The notes under the pieces: generated by a model | Told to the model about the DNA's origin: nothing | The model's input: the letters and a program-made list of their open reading frames with translations, nothing else | Databases searched by the model: none | Shown: positions 32,728 through 43,380 of the stretch, in pieces | Position numbering within the stretch: position 1 is the first letter of the stretch | How the letters are laid out: each line of letters begins with the position of its first letter | From: Pythium myriotylum | Lineage: Eukaryota > Oomycota > Peronosporomycetes > Pythiales > Pythiaceae | Direction: 5' to 3' | Assembly (NCBI GenBank): GCA_023091665.1 | Contig: JALJCQ010000023.1 | Location: forward strand, 620,001 to 684,000 | DNA: 64,000 nt | Translations under genes and position numbers: made by a program

Positions 32728-34787
32728 TCACTCCGACGGCGCCGCAACCTCAGCTTGATGACTCCGCCACCATCGCTGGATGGTCGTCGCGTACGCGTTA
32801 TGCCACATCATCTCGAGAATTTGCTGACGCCGACGCGCCTCCAGCTCGTCCTTGAGCGCGTAGAACCGGGCGCGCGCCTGCTTGGAGCGGTATGCGTTCT
32901 GTAGCGTAACAGCGGCGGCCTGTCTCCTTCGGATGCGGGTCTGGAGCAGTGAGCCGAAAAACAAGACGAAACGCACATACCGGAAGAAGCGCTGTAGTGT
33001 GCGTGCTGCTTGGTACTGGTGTCTCATCAGATTGCGCGAATCGCGGACGCGGCGGAGCTCTGTGCGTATCCAGACCTGGATGATCGCTGCTGCGTGGAAT
33101 CGGGCGACTCGATCACACCAGGAGCGGAAGAGACGCCGCCGCGCGCAATGTCGGCGAATGCTTCGCGTGATGCACAACGACGCTCTGTGGCGGCGCCAAG
33201 CTTCCTCAAACTGACTTCTCCAGCGGTATGCACGAAATACACGCTGAACAACGCAAGCGGAAGACGTATATGCTGTGTAACGTTGTCGTCGAGTTAGGAG
33301 TCTCCTGCATATGTATCCTCGCCATGATGCCTGCAATTTGGTTGCAGCTCGCTCGATGTGATAATGCGCCACATATCTTTTGGATAGATGCACTCGCATC
33401 CAACTCTGAATAGTGACTGCCGCAGCAAGATTCTCTAGCTTCCTCTCAAGTCTTACACGTCGAGGCCAGTTACACCAGTGCCTAGTAAACGAACGTTTCA
33501 TCGCACAGCGTGCCAATGACAACACTTTGGCAGCACATTTTCTGTCCGACAACGATTTAGCTTAGTTCGCCATTAGGATGCAAGTTTACAGCCGCCCTTA
33601 CAGTCGACAATAGCGCTTCACAGCGTCGTCACACGCTCTTGCCAATGAATTGGTTCTCCATCGGCGAAAGTTGAGCGTGAGCAATACTGACACTCGTCTA
33701 TTAGTCAAACACTACTCGGTTCCGCCGTATAAGCCAATTCTTAATAGTAGCGCATCGCACTGGACATACCACAATTATCTCGAGCGCCCTAGTCTTCCGC
33801 ATTGATTGAAATAATGGTGATCTTCGACCCTCTATTTCCTCTAGACAGTGATCACGAATCCAGCTTGCCGAATACATAACTACAACATTACCGCAGCAAT
33901 ACAGTCAGCCGCACGTCAAAATGTTACTGAAGGAGCGACGAGAATCTACCGTATTTGCTGTGACGGAGTAGGCTAAGTTGTGAATTCTGGAACTCGTTAC
34001 GTAGTCGGGAAGACACACTTTGACAATTGGTGTCTGCGAGTGAACAAAACGCTGTCAGGGATTGGCTTTGTAGTTGGGGTGAGATCGCTGGGTGCACATG
34101 TCGGACAGGGCTACGCAGTTCCGAGTATCTTTTGGACGGATGTGCGATTTCGGGTTGCCGTATTTGCTGGTAGTGGAATGCAACACCGTATTTCCATACG
34201 CTTCTGCTGATGGTATGACATAATGGTGGAACCATCACTCGATTCGGAAACGGAATTTCCGCTGTGCCAGACGCATGATCAATCTGCTCCAGAGCCATCT
34301 CTACCTCCATGACTTGGTCGCTGGTCATTTGCGAAGTCTTGATCATGAGTATGCACTCAGTTACCTTGACAATATCTTCATGCAATAGCAGAAACAAAGC
34401 ATCTTCAATCGACAAATCATTCCGAGAGAGCTTATTTTCCCACATCTTTAATGTGTGCTTGCGATATTGATCCACAGGGTGTGATCTTCCACTACAAAAC
34501 TGACGGTTTAACCCACTGCTATCCGATAGTGGCTCAAGCAAAGCGCATCTTCGATTTCCTTTCTGAGAGCGGATATGCGTCGGTGAGGACCGCTTACCAT
34601 GAAAGCGAACATGGTTTCGTAACCTCTGTTTCATGACTGTGGACTCATTATCCACAAGCGGTGAAGCAAGCAGCATCATGCTCTGGTTCGGAAGAAATTC
34701 TCTCAGAATGTTTTGCGTCGTAAATCTGTGAATGCAATGAGTGTCTCTCAGTGTCCTCGCGTCACATGGGGAGCTCAAATGTAGCAT
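32728..34787 (-). CDS. IQ-repeat (calmodulin-binding or SFI1/ASPM-like) protein, 623 aa
   Basis: Model: complement(join(32728..33541,33602..33711,33770..33879,33950..34787)). Donors are GTAGAT, GTATGT and GTAAGG; introns are 70, 58 and 60 bp, and phases agree. Exon 1 encodes a poorly recognisable region with helical EDALFLLLHEDIVKV. Exons 2-4 encode a long series of degenerate IQ-like repeats, clearest in exon 4: AAVTIQSWMRVHLSKRY, AATKLQASWRGYICRRL, CVVQRVFRAYRW, AAAIIQVWIRTELRR, AARTLQRFFRYVRF, AVTLQNAYRSKQARAR, ATTIQRWWRSHQ. Such repeats bind calmodulin or centrin; roles at spindle poles or basal bodies are known for ASPM and SFI1. The exon 2-3 junction is the least certain: the unspliced frame also reads IQ-like (CATIKNWLIRRNRV) before a stop. 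Confidence 0.72.
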
Positions 34788-34913
34788 CTGCGGAAGTGAT
34801 CGAAATCTATCGGAAAAGATGGAGATATCGGAGCAGTATCAAACAAGTGTGATTTCCCCAAGGACGTGAGTCTTCGTTCAACTCGTTTCAAGCTGTATTT
34901 TTCAGCACTAAAA

Positions 34914-37900
34914 TTAGGTGTCAACCCGAACATGGATTTCTTTGGCATCGAGGAAGTCAAGAATTTCTTTGCACTCGTCTCCGTTAAGATAAGGTCGAAG
35001 CAAGCACAAGCCGTCGAGATAGAGAGCTTTGCTCCACGGGCATTTCACTAAAGCCCGATAGAGTACTCGACGAGAAGATTCGACTTTACCGACTGACAGC
35101 TCAAACCGCAAATATAGTCGCCATCCAATTGCACTTCCACTTGTTCTCACGTCCCCAACCATCTCTTCAAACAGACGCCGGATTCTCTCCACTGCTGGAC
35201 GATTCTTTCCCCAACGATGCAGGACGCAGCATGTTCGCCGATCACTAGTTTCCGGGTTGCTTCCCAAAGAGAGATACTTGACACCGTTACGTTCAGCTCG
35301 AGAAACCTCGCACAGCAGGATAAACAGCCACTCAACTACCTCTGGAGATTCTTGGCTTCGCCGCCACATCCGTTGTCTTGCTTGAAAATACTTTCGGAGT
35401 GACTGAGACGCTGTATTGCTCGTCTCAGCATCGACAAACAGACGCAGGAGTAGTGGTTCCAGTGGGTAGTGGGACAAACCGCGAGCAATAACTCCACGCC
35501 AACGTCGTGGAGCAAGAATCGGGCTACGTTGGCTCATTTGGTGATGCTGCAGAAATGCTAATTGCATTAGGCGACACTGCAGCTGGTGAGAACATGACTT
35601 TGCGGTATCAATGTTGCGAAGAAACTGTTCGTACTCCTCACATGCGGCTTCGAATCCTTCAGATGCATAGACCGAAGTACAAAGGTTCGCCAGAGCAAAA
35701 GGCACACTGCAGCGAGTTGATAGCAAGTGTACACCACTATTGGCTGCCCCAGAGCATTGGTCGAGGGCAATGTGAAGCTCCAGACGGTACCTCGCCACAA
35801 TATCAATGGAGCTCTGAAGGATGAGATCACTAAGGAGACACTGGAGAGAAGTCAAGCTGTTACGATGCTTCCTCAGCATCGACTCGAGAGTGTCTTGTGA
35901 CTCGGGATGCCAAACTTTCCACATTACGAAGAACGCATACTGACAGCCAAGCACTCCGTGGTCAGATTTTAGCGCTTGCTGACTGCGAAGAAACACAAGA
36001 CGATGGAAACTTCGACACACAGAAGTCGGCATCTCTCCAGCCGAGTTTAACAACGATGGCAATATCTTATCACACGTGCGTCTCGCAACTCGCTCATTCC
36101 CCAAACGTTCCTCGGCGGCTGCGTAGACGCTCATAAGCCATATGTCGACAGAGCGAGAGCTCGGAATTTCGTTAAAACTGAGAAGATGCTGGCTGAGAGC
36201 CCGAAACTCTTTTAATGCACTGTCTTTGTCTTCCGCTTGGGCGATAACTTCTGCTTCGTACTCCAGCCATACGCCTTTGATAATTTGGGTCGCACCAGAT
36301 AAATCCTTATCAAAGAACTTGATTGCTTCAAGAAATATGCTTCGAATAAATTTTACGCGCCCACGATCAACTGCGGCAAGGGAAGAAACGCCAACATCTT
36401 GATTGACCTTCTTCATTATCATTCCGTACCGCTGGCCGCTCGACAAAGCTACAATTGATGGGCTGGTGGGATCAAAGGCATCGAGAATGGGCCTCGTGAG
36501 CAATGGCACATCTTCAAAATCATCCGACGAAAGGATGTTTGCAAACCGTGAAGCTTCGTCAGAACGAGCCGAAATGTGGACTCCAACAATTTCCAACAGA
36601 TTGATAAACATTCGCAGATGCAGAAGACGTGGAACACGGAACACAAATGGTAAGACTTCTTCAGTCAGAACAGCCCGATCTGGCTGCAGCTCAATCAATT
36701 GAGCATGTTCAGGATTGGATGCTCTCAGTGGCTGCCACTGTACCATCCCTACTCTTGACTCGGACACCATCCACTGCACGAACTGGTCGTTGACAACGTC
36801 TACCAAAGGGTAGTCAGAGCGTTCGTCGCGGAGTCGTTCAACTATAAGTGCTTGCTTCCCTGCTCTGGACTCCTCCTTGTTGGCAATCGATTGCTGTCGC
36901 TTCTGATATCGTTCAGATCCCCGAAGCTCATCCAAAATCTTCTCGTATTCCTGACGATCGTCCGCGTAAGCAACCCAAATACGCTTTCCATGAAGGTTGC
37001 TGTATACCCACTGGCCCTGTCGCCCAGGGTTGCCTTCCGAGAAATCAACCCCATATGAATCGTCCTCGACGTTACTTGAAATCTTGGATTGATTTCTCGT
37101 CACGAAAGGGCCTATTAGATCTACCTTGTGAGCTGAAGATCGAATTAGCTTAGGTGGGTTGCACTGATGAAGAAGTTCTTGGCATTTATCTCCGACCAGC
37201 GATTCAAATGAAGCATCGCTTGGGTAGAAGAGTGAAATCTCAGTTCCAGCAGAGTCTTCCCCAGTTCGATGTGACTCAGCATTCCAAATACCGACAAAAG
37301 CCTCAATCAACCTGGGATGTGATCTGTCAGTCCAGTTTTGCCGCGTACGTGCTCTGGCACATTCGTTGAATGCAATCAAAGCCTGGATGTGAGAGATCGC
37401 ACGTTCAGAGTAGCCCGCAGACAATTCAGCTCGAACAAAGCAAAAGTGAAACTCCAACAACGATTTGGATAACTCCAGAGTCTTTGTGTCGAGGGCGTCA
37501 CTTTCGTATGTGTCGATGGGTTGCAGGAGAGAATTGGTCCCTACGACGTGAATAAAAGACGGGTTACTGCCATGATTCCGCTGGCTTGCTTCTCCGCGAT
37601 TTTCAGCACTACTTTTGATCAGCTCATTGCTGAGCACCGAAATTGTACGAGCGTACAGATCCCTCAACATAGTCATGTTGAAGCTCCCGAATTTTTGAAA
37701 AGTGCTCTGGATCAACAGCATCCACAAATCAGCATTACTTCGATCTTGGTCAAGAAGACGTTCAATACTTTCACGATACACGTCAGAATCGATGATCAAG
37801 TCGTTTGCTTTTTGTTCACGCCACAACAAGTTCAGCTGCAGACGATGAAGCAGTCGTGAGTGTGGATTCTTGTCAATTGCTTTCGCGCAAATGGTTTTCT

Positions 37901-39048
37901 GCTTCTCTAAAATGCCAGCGTCTTCTTTGGCAACGCCTCGATGCTTTGTCAGAGCTAATCTCTTCATTTGCTCTTGGAATGCAATAAGGTCAAGCCACCC
38001 GTCAACGTCTTGAGGACAAGTGTTGACCCGTTCGTTGAGCTGTTTCTGCTGTCCAGTCAGGAAGTGCTCGATGTTTTCTAAGTCGGATTGCCACAGAAGC
38101 GAGTCTGGTTCCGCGATTTGGGGTGTTCGGTCGTTGTCGCCAACCTCGACGCCGTCAAGTTCCCCATCCACGATAGCATCCAAAGGGATAAAACTCAGTT
38201 CGTCCTTTACGTTTGTCCCTTCCGCCTTTTCCAGGCGAGCTAGTCGGCGCTGAGAATATGCCAAGTGAAGTCGCTTTGTACCGAGCGCCTTCTCTATCTT
38301 CTTTGCAGCTGGGCCAAAGTATCGATTACCATTTCCTTGAACTTCCTCCACGCGGCTCACGTGCTGCGACTGGACTCGATAGGTCTTGTGAGCAATCCAT
38401 TCCCCGTCAATCACGCTTCGCTTAGTCGCGAGCTGGTACAAAGGCTGTTCATGGGTGTACAAAGAGCCGTAGAGAACGTTTTCTTTGTCTCCTACGCAGT
38501 CGAACTCGAAGAGCTTCTCGCTCCCACTTCTGTCGACGTGGCTATCTCTGTAGACCTCCAGCTCACCGTGAGCGGGATCTTTAATGAGCGTCAGTTTCAC
38601 GTCCCGGTCTCTTCCGCTCCCTTGTCGTGCGAGCGCGTAGTCACTGTCTTGGTCCGTGCTGTCGCGAGCCCGACACGTGCGTTTCTTCGAGCGTGATCGG
38701 TCGTTGTCGCCAGAAGACTCCGACTCGGACCGACTTCGTGACCGCCGTCGACTCTTTCGGTGCTTCTTGCTCTCCTTCTTCTTCGCCTTCTTCTTGCGCT
38801 TGCGCGACTCCCGCTCGCTGTCGCTGTCACTGTGCTTCAATCGCCGCGCATTAGTCGGCCTCTTGTACACTTGCAGCGCTCGTTCATTCCGGTCTTCCTC
38901 CGCCGGCGGCGGACGCTCTGCGCCCTTGAAGCTGCGGCCTACGCGCAGCCAGTCTGAAGAGCCAGTGATGCTAGTTGAGACACGTCACGTTCACACACGC
39001 GAGCACTAAACCTCCTACCATCGTCGTCGCTTTCGCCTCCCACTCCAT
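34914..39048 (-). CDS. NRDE2: NRDE2 nuclear RNA-surveillance protein, about 1358 aa
   Basis: Main exon 34914..38953; a short first exon 39012..39048 is proposed (MEWEAKATTMVG, donor GTTTAG, acceptor CTTCAG, phase 1). The main frame has no ATG near its start, yet it is open upstream of 38870 and there encodes DWLRVGRSF, matching the DWL..(N/S)F motif at the start of NRDE2 proteins, so the N-terminus must come from an upstream exon. An RS/Lys-rich region follows (RKRKKKAKKKESKK), then the NRDE2 domain with HAT-like helical repeats (RVNTCPQDVDGWLDLIAFQE). The C-terminus (SRRVLYRALVKCPWSKALYL, ILDFLDAKEIHVR) matches the family closely. NRDE2 acts in the nucleus in RNA silencing and controls the exosome cofactor MTR4. 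It shares a promoter of about 200 bp with TBCE. First-exon confidence is about 0.4. Confidence 0.9.
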
Positions 39049-39248
39049 TTCGAGCTGAAGCAAACATTCTCGACACCCAATCGAAATGATCGGTCGTTGG
39101 AAACTACACCACTCGCAGGTTAAGAACAATTGAATAAACTAGTAGAGGTTTTTGGAGTGAAATCGCCTTGAGGACAGGCACTTTTTCAACGGGTAATGCG
39201 ATTATACAGACAAGGATGTGATCTCTTCGCGCCATTGCCAGAACGCCA

Positions 39249-41240
39249 ATGGCGTCGGTGGAAGTTGGAGACCGCGTCGAGGACGCTCGCGGCCAACGGG
39301 GCACCGTGCGTTACGTTGGCCCTGTCGCGACATCGAAAGACCAGTCCGCAATTTACTACGGTGACGTCCGATTGGCTTCATCTTGACGCACTCCAAGAGT
39401 TGACGTAGATTGCTTGAGCCAGGAATCGAATGGGATGAATGGGGGCATGGTCTCAACGACGGCAGCGTTACGCTGTCTTCAGGCGAACGAGTTGTGTACT
39501 TTGATGGGCCAGCTCCGCGGATATCTAGAGCCACACCTGGAATGCAAGAGTTCAAGTGCTCATTCGTGAAGCAAGCGAAGCTTCTTTCAGAAGTGCGCAA
39601 GGCAACCTTTATCGAACGCCTTCAGGAGAGGTACGATCCGACTTCGATTGGTGGCCAACGACTGGCTGCAAGTATTGCTCGCGGTCGTGACGTCGTCATT
39701 GCTGGTGAAGTTGGCACCGCAATGGGCAGTCAAAGGCCAATTGAGCTAGTCGGGGTTGACAAGTTGCGCGCTCAACAAACGCTAGCGACCATCGAGAAGA
39801 TCTCTCTAGCTCAGTGTCAGATTGTATCGCTCGGTATTTCTGAACCTGGCGAGTTAGCGAATCTGACGCCTTCGATCGTGGAGTTGGATCTTTCGTTCAA
39901 CTTGTTGCAGTCGTGGAGCTCGATCTTTGACATTCTGGATGAGCTCCCTCTTCTCGAGACGCTCATTCTGACTGGCAACCGGATGGTGTACGATGACTCA
40001 GTGGCACCGAAAGAAGATAATAGTTTCAAGCAGTATCCTCAAGTCCGAGTGCTCGTGCTGAATCAAACACTAACTTCGTGGGAGACGATTGCTTGCATCG
40101 CGCAGCGTCATTTTCCTCAGCTCACCGAGCTACACACATCAGGGAACGAGATTGGGGATTCCGATCTCGTTGGGACTCGTGCTGATACTAATTCGATCGG
40201 ATGCTCGTGGTTCAAATCACTCCAGGTACTTGATGTCAGCGATAACTCACTCCGCAGCTGGAAGGTTATCGAGAGTTCAATCGGTTCAACCTTCACGAAC
40301 TTGAGACAACTAATCGCCAACAGCAACCAAATATCAACGCTCGTTGTCCCCATTACGCCAAGCCCCCAGCTTAAAGCTTTCCAAGAGCTTGTGTCCCTCT
40401 CTTTGAATGACAACCTTGTCGACTCGTGGACTTCTATTGACGCCTTGAACAACTATCCGAAGTTGGACGCATTTCGTTTCATGCGTAATCCTCTGACATC
40501 GCAAATGGGTGTCGGTGAAGCAAGATCGGTATGCACTCTTTCCTTCTTTCACGAGGCTCAGAATGCTTGACTTAGCTCCTCTTGTTCAGATCATTATCGC
40601 CCGTGCACAATTTTTAGAGGTTTTTAATGCCAGTCCGATTCGCCGCAAGGATCGCTCAGACGCCGAACAAATGTACCTTAAACGTATCATCCACGAATTG
40701 GCGGCTGTCGGGGACTCGAGCGAACAGCAGGCAAGTATCCTCACTAGCCACCCGCGGTATCATCAGCTCTGTGAAAGGTACCCTGAGGTCGTAGCGGCCG
40801 CCACTGCAGCCCTTCGTGGTGGTGGTGGGGCAGGCCCTTCAACGCTGGGATCAAGTCTGATTCAAGTCAAGATAATCCCCATGTCGATGAATACCACCAC
40901 ATTCGACCCGCTTTCAAAGAAGATGCCTCAAAACATGAAAATATCCCAACTGAAGATTTTCATCGAGAAGAAGTTTGGTGTACCAGTGGGCGAGCAACTG
41001 CTATCGTTCCGGGCTGATTCGAGGGTACAGTGAGTTGGGTCGTTGAATTAGTTTTTTCTACTGATCGGAAATATTTTCATCAGAGTATGTCCGCTCCACT
41101 GGACGACGAGAGCTGCGAACTGAGCTACTATGGACTTCAGGTTAGTGATTCTCCCTGACTCGCTTGCGAGGTCAAAGCCTTCACTTGTGGATTGTTTCGT
41201 TCAGGATGGTGCAGAGATTTTGTTGAATGATGCAGTCTAG
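39249..41240 (+). CDS. TBCE: Tubulin-folding cofactor E (TBCE), 581 aa
   Basis: Model: join(39249..39360,39423..40528,40590..41024,41084..41140,41205..41240); all GT..AG, phases consistent. Exon 1 and the start of exon 2 build a CAP-Gly domain: VGDRVEDARGQRGTVRYVG, YYGIEWDEWGHGLNDGS. Leucine-rich repeats follow (about 110-370; VELDLSFNLLQSW, LETLILTGNRMV, LQVLDVSDNSLRSW), then the LRR cap with NPLTSQMGVGEAR and IIIARAQFLEVFNAS. The C-terminus is ubiquitin-like (KISQLKIFIEKKFGVPVGEQ, then ELSYYGLQDGAEILL). TBCE binds alpha-tubulin and with cofactors C and D completes heterodimer folding in the cytosol. The final two exons (57 and 36 bp) are tiny but are needed to finish the ubiquitin fold. Length fits the family. 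Confidence 0.93.
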
Positions 41241-42297
41241 GTCCCATTGGGTATCAATCATCGATTCGATTTATGAGCGACCACGGAGTGGTATTGTGAA
41301 GAAGAATCGTCTTCTTGCATATTCTTCCGAACAAATGCTCCAAGAACCTCATGAACGACTAGAGGAAAAGCCAATGAAGCTTTTCTTCGTTAAATACTTC
41401 ATTCTTTCCGTTCTGTTCATTGTCTTTCTCCTGGGACGAAGGTCTTGTAGTGGCTGAACTTGTGGCAAACACCCGTGGGAGTTGGGATTGCAGTAACTGG
41501 TGGCAAAGTTGCAATTACAAGGTGAGATCTTTTGTTTTGATTGTTTAGTAACCAATAGCTGACTTAGCACATCAAGGGAGCAAACCCATGTCTTCAATGA
41601 GCTACGTCACCGTCGATAGGGCTGGCCATGGCTGCACGATCGAAGCGTGCGGTCGGGTGTAGTACTTTACTGCTGTGGGCGGTGTCCATGACAAGAACGT
41701 CCGCCATGCAATTTGCTGCTCTGTGGCGGTGTTTCCATGTTGGGCACCAAGTGAGTCCGCTCGCTTAGCTGGCGGCACAGCAGGGATCGGATGACTGGAT
41801 ATCCAACAGAAAATTTATCGTTCACTCGTGCTGAGCCGAAAGTAGCAGGGACAGCTTACGCGGAGGGTTCCCAGGCAAAGACACCTGAGACTGACCTTGC
41901 TGACCAGTAGGTTCGGACGTGGTGCTTCCTTCAATCGTGAGCTCATCGCGTTGGAGGACAGGTACGAACAGCTGGAGAATGGGCGCAAAATATTGTACGC
42001 AGGTCTGGGCGATCCATCCAACAGCTTTCCCGGCGCTGACTTCAAGATCGGTTTCGTCGAATGTAGCCACTTCGTCACCCTCCACTGCTTGATACCACGG
42101 GTATACGGGTGTGTATAGTAGACGTATACTGGACAGTTTCTTCCGTGATTCAGAAAGCGAGTGCGGAGGCAGAGGCGAGCCAGCGAATTATTTGACGAGC
42201 GGCTCGACTCGACGACACGCAAGCAATCACACTTGTGTCGCAAAGCAACCCAGGCGCAAGCATCTGTCAGTCCTACGACGACTCTCCATCAAAGCGA
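41241..42297. other. Intergenic region between TBCE and APRT
   Basis: About 1.05 kb. A plus-strand frame 41227-41457 contains a strongly hydrophobic stretch (KLFFVKYFILSVLFIVFLL) but overlaps the last TBCE codons and has no supporting downstream exon. A minus-strand frame at 41822-42085 lacks an ATG. I accept neither as a gene. Confidence 0.45.
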
Positions 42298-42311
42298 TCA
42301 TTCTCCAATTC
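42298..42311 (+). promoter_or_regulatory. Oomycete core promoter (initiator plus flanking element) of APRT
   Basis: TCATTCTCCAATTC lies 34-47 bp upstream of the APRT ATG. It closely matches the oomycete core promoter, a TCATTYY initiator joined to a CA[A/T]TT flanking promoter region. Transcription would start within TCATT, giving a leader of about 45 nt. Confidence 0.55.
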
Positions 42312-42344
42312 AACAGCTACAACCGAGCGAGCTCCAGACCAACG

Positions 42345-43022
42345 ATGGCCGTCGATCTCACCAACGAGCAAGAGGTCTCCAACTACTTGCGCGACAAGAT
42401 CCGCACGTTTGAAGTCACTCCGGGCCTTGTGTTCCCCGATGTGACGTCGCTACTGATGGAGCCAGAAGCTTTCAAGGTGGCAATCGACGCGCTCAAGAAC
42501 CGCTACGCCGACAAGCAGATCACCCACGTCGTCAGTTGCGAGTCGCGCGGATTCATCTTCGGCGCGCCGCTGGCGCTCGCGCTCAATGTTCCGTTTGTGC
42601 CTGTGCGTCGTGCTCGGCGCTTGCCTGGCAAGACCGTCGGAGTCGACTACACGAGCGGCTTCTACACAGGTCGCATGGAGATGCACGAAGACGCAATGAC
42701 AAAAGGAGCTCGTGTTGTCATTATCGATGACACAGTCGCGACGGTGCGTATCGGAAGCAGGTCTCTCGCGCGCCTCTTTTTGTGTTGCTCTGACCGTATC
42801 TTGCAATGGCTTCGTAGGGAAACACACTCAAGGTCACCTGCGAGTTGATCGAGAAGCTCGAGGGTGAAGTCGTTGAGTGCGGTTGCATCGTCAACACGAT
42901 CCGCCACAAGGTACGCGCGTGCACGACCATGCGACAAGCGATGTGTCTCCATCCGCTCTGACCTCATTGGCATTCAGGAATCTCTGCAGAAGATCCCCGT
43001 CTTCGGTCTTGTGACCCTCTAA
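42345..43022 (+). CDS. APRT: Adenine phosphoribosyltransferase, 178 aa
   Basis: Model: join(42345..42743,42818..42910,42978..43022); introns in phase 0, with donors GTGCGT and GTACGC. The protein opens MAVDLTNEQEVSNYLRDKI, then has TPGLVFPDVTSLLMEPEAF, the substrate loop VVSCESRGFIFGAPLALAL, and the PRPP-binding motif VVIIDDTVATGNTL, which is created exactly by joining exons 1 and 2. The C-terminus is KIPVFGLVTL. The enzyme converts adenine and PRPP to AMP and pyrophosphate in purine salvage in the cytosol. Length and motifs are complete. An oomycete-type initiator lies just upstream. The longer open frame starting at 42111 is untranslated leader. Confidence 0.95.
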
Positions 43023-43380
43023 CAAGAACTCCTAACTACTCAAACGATTGCGTTTGTTTGTCTCCTCAACTCCCCCAATTGCTCCGTCGAGCGCTTCCTC
43101 TTTCGCGTGCTTTCGTTGCTTTCTGCTTGGTCCCTCGCGTTGCACGACCGGCTCAGCAGGTCCATTCCTGTGACACGGCGCATTCTGATACAGTCACTCC
43201 ATCGAGGTCTTCCCCGGAAACCACCGCCACGGTGTGGTTTTTGGCACGGGTTCGTTTGCATCCATCGCACGGAAAACGTGGCGGAGCGAGGCCTCGCGGC
43301 AGAGTGATGGTCCCATTTCGGAATCTCCGAACAGGGAAACGCGACAACGGCGCCGCCCCCCTCGAGCGGAGCGGGGACCC

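Noticed and set aside
41227..41457. Plus-strand frame with a strong hydrophobic segment
   Set aside because: It overlaps the last TBCE exon, and no continuation or promoter supports it; A/T-rich codons explain the hydrophobic run.
41822..42085. Minus-strand frame with a protein-like sequence (DETDLEVSAGKAVGWIAQT)
   Set aside because: It starts with GTG only, no upstream exon is visible, and it matches no family I know.
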